Source: Alginatibacterium sediminis
GTDB lineage: Bacteria > Pseudomonadota > Gammaproteobacteria > Enterobacterales > Celerinatantimonadaceae
DNA: 64,000 bases
Assembly (NCBI RefSeq): GCF_003610775.1
Contig: NZ_RAQO01000006.1
Span: forward strand, 186,001-250,000
Direction: 5' to 3'
Every line of letters begins with the position of its first letter. The stretch's first letter is position 1. The position numbers and the translations under genes were made by a program. Positions 1 through 9,060 of the stretch are shown here, piece after piece. The notes beneath the pieces are model-generated. The model had not been told where the DNA came from, searched no databases, and was given only the letters and a program-made list of their open reading frames with translations.

Positions 1-1
1 T

Positions 2-1291
2 CCAGCTGCCAGAGCCCAAGCTTTTGACGGGGTAACAACGGCCTTGGAAATGGAGTCAGGATTGTTACCAATCGCAAAATTCTATGACGACTGTGCCAAA
101 GAAGGTCGACCTATCAACTATGGGGCTTCAGTTGCTTGGACATACGCTAGGGTGATGGCAAAAGAAAAAGATGTAGCTCCGGCGGATGGCACAATAGTTT
201 GGTTTCAAAACGCATTTTCGTTGAAAAATTGGCAAAACAGTTTAGCGACTAAAAGTGAATTAAAAGAGATCCTGGCTAGTGTTGAACAAGGTCTAAAAGA
301 AGGTGGTTTAGGAGTCGGTATCAACGCGGGTTATGCCCCAGGCTATGGGCATAAAGAGTATTACGAGCTGGCAAAGCTGGCTAAGCGTTACGAGGTTCCA
401 ACTTACACCCATATCCGCTATTTGAATTCTGCTGAACCTCAGTCGAGTTTTGAGGCCTATCAAGAATTGATTAGCTTGTCGGCAACCACAGGGGCTCATA
501 TGCATATCTGCCACCTAAATAGTACGTCGGTTCAAGATATCGAAGACTGTGCTGACCTAGTTCAAAGTTCTATTGATAACGGATTAGCGATCACCACCGA
601 AGCTTATCCCTACGGTGCTGGTTCATCAGCTGTTGGTGCCGAAGTATTTCGAGGTGAAGACTGGACGGAGCGATGGGGAGTTCCAAGCGCAAGCTACATG
701 GAAATGAATGGCAAGGCATTAAAACAAGAAAAAATCACTGAACTTCAAACTTCTGCGCCTGGCTCTATTGTTGTGATGCATTTCTTGAAGCCAGATGAAA
801 GTAAAGACGATCGTCATAAAATGGACCGCTCAGTGCTATTTCCTGGAGCAGCAATTGCGTCCGATGCTATGCCATGGATGGATAGCAAAGGTAAATTAAT
901 TGAAGGTGATATCTGGCCAATTCCTGCTGATGCATTTGCCCATCCGCGTTCAATTGCATGTTTTTCACGTTTTGTGAATAAATACGTTAACGAATACAAA
1001 GCTATTAGCTTGGTTGAAGCGATGGAACGTACCAGTTTGAACGCCTGTCGCATCCTTGAAGATGCTATCCCGCAAATGAAACAAAAGGGACGAGTGCAGG
1101 TTGGTAAAGACGCCGATTTGGCAATATTTAAACTTGATGAAGTCAAAGATGTTGCAACATTCACCAAGCCGAATGCGCTTTCTACAGGTATTAAACATCT
1201 CATTGTTAATGGAATTGCGTTAATTGAGAACGCAGAACTACATATGGATGCCATGCCTGGCCAAGCAGTAAGAAGAGATGTAATCGCTTAA
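2..1291 (+). CDS. N-acyl-D-amino-acid deacylase-like amidohydrolase (5' truncated by window edge)
   Basis: The frame is open from base 2 with no start codon, so the N-terminus lies outside the window; the ATG at 44 is internal, since the residues before it (GVTTALEME) align with GVTTMLELE in the paralogue at 2472. It belongs to the D-aminoacylase branch of the metal-dependent amidohydrolase superfamily (COG3653), which hydrolyses N-acyl-D-amino acids. Visible motifs are the Glu of the GVTT-LE segment where classical D-aminoacylases carry a Cys metal ligand, THIRY, HMHICH, IASDAMPWM and the HPRS-F-R-NKYV block. The true substrate cannot be read. It forms a cluster with the COG0523 gene and its paralogue; whether it carries a signal peptide is unknown. 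Confidence 0.85.
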   Translation, partial: PAARAQAFDGVTTALEMESGLLPIAKFYDDCAKEGRPINYGASVAWTYARVMAKEKDVAPADGTIVWFQNAFSLKNWQNSLATKSELKEILASVEQGLKEGGLGVGINAGYAPGYGHKEYYELAKLAKRYEVPTYTHIRYLNSAEPQSSFEAYQELISLSATTGAHMHICHLNSTSVQDIEDCADLVQSSIDNGLAITTEAYPYGAGSSAVGAEVFRGEDWTERWGVPSASYMEMNGKALKQEKITELQTSAPGSIVVMHFLKPDESKDDRHKMDRSVLFPGAAIASDAMPWMDSKGKLIEGDIWPIPADAFAHPRSIACFSRFVNKYVNEYKAISLVEAMERTSLNACRILEDAIPQMKQKGRVQVGKDADLAIFKLDEVKDVATFTKPNALSTGIKHLIVNGIALIENAELHMDAMPGQAVRRDVIA

Positions 1292-1307
1292 GCCGTAAAG
1301 AGAGAAT

Positions 1308-1328
1308 AGGGCTAGCATCGCTGGCCCT
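1308..1328 (+). terminator. Hairpin downstream of the first amidohydrolase
   Basis: GGGCTAGC (1309-1316) pairs with GCTGGCCC (1320-1327) across a 3-nt loop with one G-T pair, and A1308 pairs with T1328. There is no T-run after it, so it may be a weak terminator or an RNA-stabilising hairpin rather than a full intrinsic terminator. Confidence 0.35.
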
Positions 1329-1342
1329 GACATAAACGCTGT

Positions 1343-1364
1343 GTATCGCCTTTAATTGCGATAC
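1343..1364. promoter_or_regulatory. Inverted repeat upstream of the COG0523 gene
   Basis: GTATCGC (1343-1349) and GCGATAC (1358-1364) are perfect 7-bp arms separated by 8 bp, ending 21 bp before the ATG at 1386. It is a candidate operator; the cognate protein is unknown. Zur- or Fur-type consensus was not recognised in it. Confidence 0.35.
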
Positions 1365-1385
1365 TAACAATTAGAGATGATCAAA

Positions 1386-2360
1386 ATGACAAAGCCTACT
1401 GTCCCAGTAACAATACTAGCCGGTTTCTTAGGTGCGGGTAAAACCACTTTACTAAACCATATTTTGAGCAATGCCAATGGCATGAAAATGGCGGTTATCG
1501 TCAATGACTTCGGGTCGATTAATGTTGATGCCGAGTTGGTTAAATCGCAAAGCGAGAACATGATCAGTCTTGAAAATGGCTGCATATGCTGCAATTTGGC
1601 TGAAGGCTTAGTGGTATCCGTGATGCGTCTACTCGCCCTTGAAGAGCGTCCCGACCATATTATTATAGAGACCTCCGGTATTGCACAGCCTAAAGAAGTC
1701 GCTTTGCAATTTGAAGACCCCGAACTACAACAGCATGCGCCATTAAATGCGATTATCACCACTATCGATTCAGAAAATGTATTAAATTTAGAGGGACCGA
1801 TGGCCGATCTTGCACAGCAACAAGTTCAAGTTGCAGACATTGTGTTAGTGAACAAAGTCGATTTAGTCGACGCAGAACAGCTTGAATCGGTGAAACGGTG
1901 GTGCTCAAACCAAGCACCATTTGCTAAGTTGGTTGATATTCAATTTGGTGAAGTCGATCTACCGATCTTGTTTGATGTGCCTGAGCGATTAATTCAAACA
2001 GCCCAAGTCGAGACTCAAGATTGCACCCACCATGATTGCAGTGGCCATGATTGTGACCATGTAAAACATGGCTTTGAAACTTTTAGTTTTGTAAGCAATA
2101 AGGCCTTGGATTTAGAGAAGCTTTACCCACTATTGCAGCAGTTCTCTGTAGATGTTTATCGAATGAAAGGCATTTTGCATATCACTCAGAAGCCTGAACA
2201 TCGTTGCATTTTCCAATGCACTGGGCAACGAGCAAACTTAACGGTAGGGGATGCCTGGGAAAAGGATGAACTAGCCAGTACTAGACTCGTCTTTATCGCA
2301 CCTAGTCACCAAGTTGATATTGCCAACATGATGTCCAAATTGGATGCACTTGCAGCCTAA
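1386..2360 (+). CDS. CobW/COG0523-family GTP-dependent metal chaperone
   Basis: A 324-aa G3E-family GTPase. It carries Walker A GFLGAGKTT (residues 13-21), the COG0523 metal-binding GCICC motif (65-69), ETSGIAQP, the NKVDL guanine-specificity motif, a His/Cys-rich stretch (CTHHDCSGHDCDH) typical of metal-handling members, and the CobW C-terminal domain. Family members deliver metals such as Zn to client metalloenzymes in the cytoplasm. The ATG at 1386 is preferred over 1377 because AGAG lies about 10 bp upstream and the homologous core starts directly after. Its position between two metal-dependent amidohydrolase paralogues makes them natural clients (inference). The metal identity is not determined by sequence. 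Confidence 0.85.
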   Translation: MTKPTVPVTILAGFLGAGKTTLLNHILSNANGMKMAVIVNDFGSINVDAELVKSQSENMISLENGCICCNLAEGLVVSVMRLLALEERPDHIIIETSGIAQPKEVALQFEDPELQQHAPLNAIITTIDSENVLNLEGPMADLAQQQVQVADIVLVNKVDLVDAEQLESVKRWCSNQAPFAKLVDIQFGEVDLPILFDVPERLIQTAQVETQDCTHHDCSGHDCDHVKHGFETFSFVSNKALDLEKLYPLLQQFSVDVYRMKGILHITQKPEHRCIFQCTGQRANLTVGDAWEKDELASTRLVFIAPSHQVDIANMMSKLDALAA

Positions 2361-2471
2361 ACGATTGAGCAAAGTAATTTAGATTTGATAGTAAGCAGGC
2401 TGTGGATGGCAATGCTAACTAAATTCAAGTGCTCTATATTTTTCAACAAACTGATTTTGTTAGGTTATATT

Positions 2472-4025
2472 ATGAAACTAAGTACATTTCTCCATTCCTT
2501 AATATGCATGGGTCTCCTTGCATCTGGTAGTAGCGCTGTTTATGCATCCGACTATGATGTTGTTATTTTGAATGGTCGAGTCATTGATCCCGAAACCAAT
2601 TTTGATGCAATTGCTAATGTTGGGATCTCTGGAAACACCATCCAAAAGATTACTGACAAAAGCATAACTGGTACTAAAACGATTGATGCAAGCAACAAAG
2701 TGGTTGCTCCTGGATTTATCGATATCCATGCCCACGGTCAAAACATTGGTGACTATCGCATGCAGGCGATGCAAGGGGTCACGACAATGCTAGAGCTTGA
2801 GTCGGGAGTTTTACCTATTGAAGATTGGTATGCAACGCAAGGCCAGAAGAATCTACCACTCAACTATGGCGCTGCAGCAGGGTGGACCTTTGCTCGAATT
2901 GCAACGTTCACCGATACCTCACCACAGGCAACCACTAAATACTTTCAAGATGCTCAGTCTTTAACTGACTGGAAAATGAATATCGCTGATCCAACTCAGC
3001 AAAAAAATATTATGTCACTGGTTGAAGAGGGATTAGAGCAAGGAGGCTTGGGAATTGGTATTAATGCTGGTTATGCACCGGGGCATGGACAAAAAGAATA
3101 TTTTGCCTTAGCCCAGTTGGCTGCGAAACATGATGTTGCTACGTTTACTCATGTGCGTTACGCAAGCAATACTGAACCTCAAAGCTCGTTTGAAGCAATA
3201 AAAGAACTGATTGCTAATGCTGCTATAACAGGCGCGCAAATGCATATTTGCCATATCAATAGTACCTCACTTAAAGATATTGAAACAATTATGCCCATGG
3301 TTGGTCAAGCGATTGATAATGGCGTAAATATTACGGTTGGAGCATACCCGTGGGGAGCCGCGAGTACGGTAGTTGGCGCAGCGATGTTTAGTGGAGAAGG
3401 TTGGCGCGAACGCATGGGTTCTAGTGCGGATAACTTCCAACTAGGGACCGAACGAATGAGCGAAGAACAATTAGCCGACTATCAATCTAATAGCCCTGGT
3501 ACTTTCATTGTTTGGCACTTTCTGGATGAAGCAAATCCTAAAGACTTAGCACTTTTAGATGCCTCAGTAACCAATCCAAATGTACTCATTGAGTCCGACG
3601 AAATGTTTTGGATGTCGATGGACGATCATGGGCACATCGACAACTACGAGGGTAACCAGTGGCCGCTCCCACCAAAGCTATTTTCTCACCCTCGTTCAAA
3701 TGGGACTTTTGCAAAAGTGTTGCGAAGCTATGTACGCGAACGTGGAATTTTAGAAATGAGTGAAGCGATACGGAAAATGAGTCTAATGCCAGCCCAAACC
3801 ATTGAGAACTTTGTTCCCCAAATGAAGAAAAAGGGCCGTATACAAGCAGGGATGGATGCCGATATCGTCGTCTTCAACCCAGATACGATCGCTGATGTTG
3901 GTACTTATCAGGATCCTAACCATCCTGCTGTTGGCGTGTCTTGGGTATTGGTGAATGGCGCGATAACGGTCAACGATGGCCAGCTTGATCCACAAGTTAG
4001 CGCGGGGCAGCCTATTCGACGCTAG
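2472..4025 (+). CDS. Secreted N-acyl-D-amino-acid deacylase-like amidohydrolase
   Basis: A 517-aa paralogue of the amidohydrolase at the left edge. The start at 2472 is chosen because it opens a clear Sec signal peptide (MKLSTFLHSLICMGLLASG, cleavage near VYA-S); the longer frame to 2385 has no comparable support. Motifs in order: VIDPET, the first metal site GFIDIHAHG, GVTTMLELE (Glu at the usual Cys ligand position), THVRY, MHICHINS, IESDEMFWM and the HPRSNGTF-VLRSYVRERG block characteristic of COG3653. Predicted to act in the periplasm, whereas a cytoplasmic COG0523 chaperone would load metal before export or serve only the other paralogue. Deacylation of an N-acyl-D-amino acid or related amide is the family-level function; substrate unknown. 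Confidence 0.85.
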   Translation: MKLSTFLHSLICMGLLASGSSAVYASDYDVVILNGRVIDPETNFDAIANVGISGNTIQKITDKSITGTKTIDASNKVVAPGFIDIHAHGQNIGDYRMQAMQGVTTMLELESGVLPIEDWYATQGQKNLPLNYGAAAGWTFARIATFTDTSPQATTKYFQDAQSLTDWKMNIADPTQQKNIMSLVEEGLEQGGLGIGINAGYAPGHGQKEYFALAQLAAKHDVATFTHVRYASNTEPQSSFEAIKELIANAAITGAQMHICHINSTSLKDIETIMPMVGQAIDNGVNITVGAYPWGAASTVVGAAMFSGEGWRERMGSSADNFQLGTERMSEEQLADYQSNSPGTFIVWHFLDEANPKDLALLDASVTNPNVLIESDEMFWMSMDDHGHIDNYEGNQWPLPPKLFSHPRSNGTFAKVLRSYVRERGILEMSEAIRKMSLMPAQTIENFVPQMKKKGRIQAGMDADIVVFNPDTIADVGTYQDPNHPAVGVSWVLVNGAITVNDGQLDPQVSAGQPIRR

Positions 4026-4154
4026 AGGAAGCAGAAATGCGGGGCCAATAACACATATACAAGGTCGAAAATAGTTTCGGCTTTGTAGCTCAAGCCCAAT
4101 GACAAACTGCGTGGAAAGCTGAGTCTAGTTATACGTGGAGGTGTGTTACTTCAG

Positions 4155-4185
4155 TGGTATGCCAGTTACTGGCACCATTTTAGCT
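4155..4185 (+). terminator. Putative intrinsic terminator after the amidohydrolase cluster
   Basis: TGCCAG (4160-4165) and CTGGCA (4169-4174) form a stem around TTA, extended by TGG and CCA, and are followed by a T-rich stretch. It lies about 130 bp beyond the amidohydrolase stop. Confidence 0.4.
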
Positions 4186-4521
4186 TTTCTATTTCAGAAC
4201 GAGCTTGTTGGGCTTGCTTAAATGACTAGATCACCAGCAAAGACCTGTAATTAACCGTAATCCCAATGTCCTAGTTATTTTTTGATTGCATAGTAAAGAT
4301 CGCTAACAACTGTCCTTATCCGTATCGATACATTTGCCGCAATCACTTCATAAAGATACGTCTTATTGAATCCCCGTAAGGCCTATACCCCTTTCATTAT
4401 CTTCTACTCAGTAAGTCAATGAAGTTTCCAGTTACCCGTAGACTTATTTGGCCTTAGTACCCTCAGAGAACAAAAAACACAAAGCTGATCACAATTCATG
4501 CAATATCATCTTGAAAACATG

Positions 4522-4553
4522 ATTTCTATAATAGATATTACTATTATAGAAAT
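4522..4553. promoter_or_regulatory. Perfect 13-bp inverted repeat immediately upstream of a Shine-Dalgarno
   Basis: ATTTCTATAATAG (4522-4534) and CTATTATAGAAAT (4541-4553) are exact reverse complements around the 6-nt loop ATATTA. The right arm ends 1 bp before GGAGGT (4555-4560), the ribosome binding site of the gene at 4564. It could be an operator for the IclR regulator encoded in the same operon, or an mRNA hairpin affecting translation initiation. The dyad is seen directly; the role is inference. Confidence 0.55.
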
Positions 4554-4563
4554 CGGAGGTAAA

Positions 4564-6828
4564 ATGATAATTGAGCATGCGTCAGGTCCAAGACCCTTAA
4601 AGCTAGTATCCAAAACTGTTGATGTGGTGGTTGTTGGCGGAGGACTTTCGGGCGTTTGTGCAGCAATATCTGCGGCTCGTAGCGGTTCCAAAGTTGTCCT
4701 TATTCAAGACCGTCCAGTACTTGGTGGGAATGCCTCAAGTGAGGTAAGGCTATGGATTTTGGGAGCGACCTCTCACGGAGGGAACAATAATCGATGGGCC
4801 CGTGAAGGCGGTATCATTAACGAGATTTTACTGGAAAATCTATTTCGTAATCCTAGCGGGAGCCCATTAGTCCTCGACAGTATTTTACAAGACTGGGTTT
4901 ATCGTGAATCTAACCTTGAAGTATTAGTCAATACCAGTGTTTTTCATGCAGACATAACCAATCATAAAATTCAGAAGATACAGGCGTTTAACTCACAAAA
5001 CAGTACCATGTACGCGCTCAGTGCTCAGATGTTTGTTGACTCTAGCGGCGATGGAATACTGACTCATTTAAGTGGCGCTGCTTATCGAATGGGCGCAGAG
5101 ATTAGTTCTGAATTTGATGAACCCATGGCACCTGGAGAGGACTATGGAAAGCTACTCGGTCACTCGCTTTATTTTTATTCCAAAGACTTAGGCCACAAAG
5201 TTGACTATGTCGCTCCTGAATTTGCACTAACAGATGTCCCCAAACTAATTCCGCGTTATAAAAACTTCTCATCTAGTGAGCATGGTTGTTCCTTGTGGTG
5301 GATTGAATGGGGTGGGCGCTTAGACACCATTCATCAATCTGAAGAAATAAAAGAAGAGTTACAAAAAATTGTATACGGAGTTTGGGATTACATTAAAAAT
5401 TCTGGAGAGTTTCCTGACTCGGCGAACCTAGCGTTAGAGTGGGTTGGTACGATCCCTGGTAAACGTGAAAGTCGACGCGCTGAAGGTGACTATATGTTGC
5501 GCCAAAGCGACATTATCGAACAAGTTGAATATGAAGATAATGTTTGTCACGGAGGCTGGTCCATTGATCTTCATCCAGCAGACGGCGTTTACGGTTCGGA
5601 AGGAGGATGCAACCAATATCATGCCAAGGGAATTTACGGTATCCCTTATCGTTGCCTCTATAGTCGCAATATTGAGAACTTGTTTATCAACGGTCGTTTA
5701 ATTTCCGCATCGCACGTTGCATTTGGAAGTACGCGCGTTATGGCTACATCATCAACAGTGGGTCAGGCTATTGGTGCTGCAGCGGCTTTATGTTGTCAAG
5801 AGCAGCTTTCACCTCGTGATTTGCTCCAACCGCTTATGCTTGCCACATTAAAGTCCAATTTATCAGCAGCAAATCATTATGTACCCAATTTCCATGGTTT
5901 AGAAAAAAACAACTTAGCCTCTTCGGCGCAAATTCAAGTGTCTAGTGAATTAGAGCTTCAAAGCTTTGCAAAGAATGGTGATTGGAAATCTCTCAAACAA
6001 AGCTATGCGCAGATATTGCCGCAAAGTACGAATTCAAACTTAGTTACGTTTTTTGCTCGAACCCAAAAACCGTCGAAACTTACTGTGCAACTTAAAACGA
6101 GCCTAAAGCCTGATAATCACAGTCCAGAGTTGATAAGCAAAACATATGACTTTGAACTACATACCGGCGAGAACGAAATAGAAATCGAACTTAATATTGG
6201 TGATTTTTCCCAGTATGTTTTTGTGTGTTTTTGCGAGAACGACGAGGTCGAAATAGCCCTTAGCGATACCTTACTCACCGGTATTGTAAGCGTACGCCAG
6301 GGAGGGCTTGCCAAAGTAAGCACATCGTCGAAACAAATAGCACCTGCAGGTTTGGGGGTCGAGAGTTTTGATTTTTGGGTACCAGATCGTCGTCCCAAAG
6401 GTCAAAACGTGGCGTTTCGTGCGAGCAATGTTATTCATACATTTAGCCAAGAGAACTTAACAACTGGAGCCCAACGTCCTATTCGCAGCCCTAATGCTTG
6501 GGTTGCTCGTGTTGATGATGTTAGCCCTGTGGTGTCATTGGAATGGAGCATGGGTGTGAGAGCCAAGCAATTGTTTTTATATTTAGATTGTGATTATGAC
6601 CATCCATTAGAGAGTGTTCAGTATCAGCACCACGATAGAATTATGCCAATGCTTGTTAGTGAGTGTGAAGTGACGTGCAATGGCTCAATTATTTACAGTA
6701 CTCAATCGAATCACCAAGCTGTAATCAGTATTGATTTACCCCAGGATCAATCTATTTATTCGCTATCGCTACGTTTAGCAAATATACAGGGTCATCCGGT
6801 AAGTTTATTTGGTATTCGCGTTCAGTAA
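4564..6828 (+). CDS. FAD-dependent oxidoreductase with C-terminal extension (FAD_oxidored family)
   Basis: A 754-aa protein. The start at 4564 follows a strong GGAGGT; the upstream ATG at 4498 lies before the hairpin and is unlikely. Residues 20-30 (DVVVVGGGLSG) are a Rossmann FAD/NAD-binding GxGxxG motif, followed by PVLGGNASSEVR, typical of the PF12831 family. Around the middle, CRYS-like blocks (YGIPYRCLYS, LFINGRLISASH, GSTRVMATSSTVGQAIG) complete the FAD fold. The C-terminal approximately 250 residues look like beta-rich modules. Related proteins often sit in carbohydrate utilisation loci but their reactions are mostly unassigned. There is no signal peptide, so it is probably cytoplasmic. 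First gene of an operon with a CUT1 importer, suggesting it oxidises the imported compound. Confidence 0.75.
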   Translation: MIIEHASGPRPLKLVSKTVDVVVVGGGLSGVCAAISAARSGSKVVLIQDRPVLGGNASSEVRLWILGATSHGGNNNRWAREGGIINEILLENLFRNPSGSPLVLDSILQDWVYRESNLEVLVNTSVFHADITNHKIQKIQAFNSQNSTMYALSAQMFVDSSGDGILTHLSGAAYRMGAEISSEFDEPMAPGEDYGKLLGHSLYFYSKDLGHKVDYVAPEFALTDVPKLIPRYKNFSSSEHGCSLWWIEWGGRLDTIHQSEEIKEELQKIVYGVWDYIKNSGEFPDSANLALEWVGTIPGKRESRRAEGDYMLRQSDIIEQVEYEDNVCHGGWSIDLHPADGVYGSEGGCNQYHAKGIYGIPYRCLYSRNIENLFINGRLISASHVAFGSTRVMATSSTVGQAIGAAAALCCQEQLSPRDLLQPLMLATLKSNLSAANHYVPNFHGLEKNNLASSAQIQVSSELELQSFAKNGDWKSLKQSYAQILPQSTNSNLVTFFARTQKPSKLTVQLKTSLKPDNHSPELISKTYDFELHTGENEIEIELNIGDFSQYVFVCFCENDEVEIALSDTLLTGIVSVRQGGLAKVSTSSKQIAPAGLGVESFDFWVPDRRPKGQNVAFRASNVIHTFSQENLTTGAQRPIRSPNAWVARVDDVSPVVSLEWSMGVRAKQLFLYLDCDYDHPLESVQYQHHDRIMPMLVSECEVTCNGSIIYSTQSNHQAVISIDLPQDQSIYSLSLRLANIQGHPVSLFGIRVQ

Positions 6829-6853
6829 CCCTACAAAAATTAAAGGAATAATA

Positions 6854-8119
6854 ATGAAAACGAAAAAAAGAGTTTTGTCTTCCTTAGTCTTTGCTGCAAG
6901 CATATTTGGCGCGCATGCAGCGGATCCTCAAGTTACCTTTTTGAACTGGGTAACCGCTGAACCAAGTAATCAACCGATAGTACAGGGTTTGATTGACCAA
7001 ACCGGTGTGCAAGCCGATGTTCTATCTAGTTCGTGGGGAGATATGCAAAAAAATGTCTTCTTAAGGGTCAGAACTAAACAAGAGTTAGATGTTTTTCAAA
7101 GTTCAGCAAAATGGCTACCGACCTTTGCTCAGCTACCCAACTTGGTTGATTTCAATGAAGTGTATGGGCAGGAATATCTTGAATCCCTAATTTCTCCTGC
7201 GGTATTAGCCTCAGGCCGATACAAAGGCAAGCAATATGGAATGCCATGGAATACTGGATCGATAAGTTTAGTGTCCAATACCAAGGTACTTCAGCAAGCT
7301 GGAATTGAGAACTCTCCGACCACGATTGATGAATTTGTCGAAACGCTCAAAGCTGTGAAAACAGCACAACCCGAAAGCACTCCTTACGCAATGATGACGA
7401 AAGGAAATAACTTAATTTCGAGTGATTTCCAACTATGGTTGTGGGCCCATGGTGGCAAAATTTTTGACGAAAACGACAAGCTAAGTGTTAATTCAAAAGC
7501 AACAATAGATACACTCAATTTTATGAAAAACCTTGTAGATGAAGATCTTGCATCACTAGACGTTGACCGCGGTGCCGCACGTCGCATGTTTGGTCAAGGA
7601 AATACAGCATTCTATTTTGATGCTCCAGTTGCCAGAGGCTTTGCTCGAGACTTTAGCGGAGAAGGCGAAAAGTACGACGCATATGTGGTACCAGTTCAGA
7701 CCCCTGTATTGAGTGAAGAAATGACGTCACATTCGATGGAATGGGGACATCTTTTGATTATGCTTAAAACGCCAAACTCAACTGTTGACGGAAGCCTAAG
7801 TAAGGAAAGCCTTTCAGCTAAATTTGTAGCGGGTTTAACCATGAACGATTCGGTTCAACTTGATTACTTTACTAATTCTGGAGCAATTCCAGTAACCCAA
7901 AGCGCTCGAAATAACCCTTTGGTAACGCAAGAGAAGTATATAGTTGATTGGAATGAATCCCTTGGATTACCGCTACGTAATGAATTATCGGTATTGAAAA
8001 ACAGCTCCAATTACATAGCTGTAGTAAGTGAGGAAACTCAATCAGTTATTTTAGGTAAAAAAACGGCAGAAGAAGCTGCTGCTGAAATGGAAAAACGTAT
8101 TCAACGTTTGTTGAAGTAA
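6854..8119 (+). CDS. CUT1-type ABC transporter periplasmic sugar-binding protein
   Basis: A 421-aa extracellular solute-binding protein (family 1). The start at 6854 has AAAGGA 7 bp upstream and opens a Sec signal peptide ending GAHA-A. The mature part has the usual type-1 layout, including QYGMPWNTG near residue 135 (contacts to sugar in the family) and HSMEWGHLL in the C-terminal lobe. It lies 25 bp after the oxidoreductase and is followed by two permeases, an IclR regulator and an ATPase. The ligand cannot be deduced from sequence; an oligosaccharide or sugar derivative is expected for CUT1 systems. Confidence 0.85.
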   Translation: MKTKKRVLSSLVFAASIFGAHAADPQVTFLNWVTAEPSNQPIVQGLIDQTGVQADVLSSSWGDMQKNVFLRVRTKQELDVFQSSAKWLPTFAQLPNLVDFNEVYGQEYLESLISPAVLASGRYKGKQYGMPWNTGSISLVSNTKVLQQAGIENSPTTIDEFVETLKAVKTAQPESTPYAMMTKGNNLISSDFQLWLWAHGGKIFDENDKLSVNSKATIDTLNFMKNLVDEDLASLDVDRGAARRMFGQGNTAFYFDAPVARGFARDFSGEGEKYDAYVVPVQTPVLSEEMTSHSMEWGHLLIMLKTPNSTVDGSLSKESLSAKFVAGLTMNDSVQLDYFTNSGAIPVTQSARNNPLVTQEKYIVDWNESLGLPLRNELSVLKNSSNYIAVVSEETQSVILGKKTAEEAAAEMEKRIQRLLK

Positions 8120-8128
8120 GGGACCAAA

Positions 8129-9058
8129 ATGGATATAGCTTCAAGAAAAACAGTAGGTAAACAGCAACCGACAAATGCTAAGGGAAGTCTTAAAAGATCT
8201 GACCGTCGTTTCGCTTATGCGATATTAGTACCTGCTATGACTGCGTTCTTAATTATGGTCGCCTATCCATTTTTTGATGCTATGTCCATGTCGTTCTTTC
8301 AGTATACGATTTACGATTTAGAGCCCATTTTTATTGGCTTTGACAACTTTGTTGCAGTACTGACCGATCCCTATGTTTTAGGCTCTTGGCTTACGACAGC
8401 AATTTTTGTAGTTGGGACGACGCTGTTAACCATGACTTTAGGTCTAGCCTGGGCCTTATTGATGTATCAAGACTTCAAGGGGCGTGGGGTCATGCGAACG
8501 CTGACACTGTTGCCTTGGATTTTGCCTAGTACGGTTAGTGCTTTCGTGTGGGCGTGGATGCTTAATGGTAAATATGGAATTGTGAATGTCATGCTTTTAG
8601 GGGCTGGCTTTATTGACTCACCGATACAGTTTCTTTCTGAAGACATTGGCGCGATGCTTGCGGTTATTTTGACTAGAACCTGGATTTCAATCCCTTTATT
8701 TATGTCATTCTTTCTCGCGGGATTACAGGGTATGGATTATCAACAAATCGAGGCGGCTCGTATTGATGGTGCGGGAAACTTGCGGATTGTAAAACGCCTT
8801 ATTTTACCGCACCTCAAACCTGTGTTCTTAGTAACTGGAGCACTGGGAATGATAGGGAATTTACAGCAGTTCGACATTATTTACGCCTTAACCGGTGGTG
8901 GACCTGTTAGAGCTACTTCGGTGCTTTCTATTGAAGTCTTTAGACAAGCTTTCGAAAATTGGGACTTAGGGATGGCATCAGCCATCGGCGTACTGTGGGT
9001 GTTCACGCTGATGCCAATTGTCATTTTTTACCTTCGTAGTCTGTTTAAAGAGGATTAG
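8129..9058 (+). CDS. CUT1 ABC transporter permease, MalF/UgpA type
   Basis: A 309-aa inner-membrane subunit with six predicted transmembrane helices; the first is around residues 30-52. The EAA loop that docks on the ATPase is visible as EAARIDGAGNLRIVKRLILP (about residues 210-229). It begins 9 bp after the binding-protein stop and is followed 2 bp later by the second permease, so the two are cotranscribed and probably form a heterodimer. Confidence 0.88.
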   Translation: MDIASRKTVGKQQPTNAKGSLKRSDRRFAYAILVPAMTAFLIMVAYPFFDAMSMSFFQYTIYDLEPIFIGFDNFVAVLTDPYVLGSWLTTAIFVVGTTLLTMTLGLAWALLMYQDFKGRGVMRTLTLLPWILPSTVSAFVWAWMLNGKYGIVNVMLLGAGFIDSPIQFLSEDIGAMLAVILTRTWISIPLFMSFFLAGLQGMDYQQIEAARIDGAGNLRIVKRLILPHLKPVFLVTGALGMIGNLQQFDIIYALTGGGPVRATSVLSIEVFRQAFENWDLGMASAIGVLWVFTLMPIVIFYLRSLFKED

Positions 9059-9060
9059 TC

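Larger units (their letters stand above)
4026..4563. other. Intergenic stretch between the amidohydrolase cluster and the oxidoreductase-ABC operon
   Basis: 538 bp without a credible gene. It holds the hairpin at 4155-4185 and, at its right end, the 13-bp inverted repeat at 4522-4553. No clear sigma-70 promoter was identified. Confidence 0.6.

Noticed and set aside
814..1254. Long antisense frame opposite the first amidohydrolase
   Set aside because: It is the mirror of a well-supported gene, with Ser/Ala-rich low-complexity sequence and no ribosome binding site.
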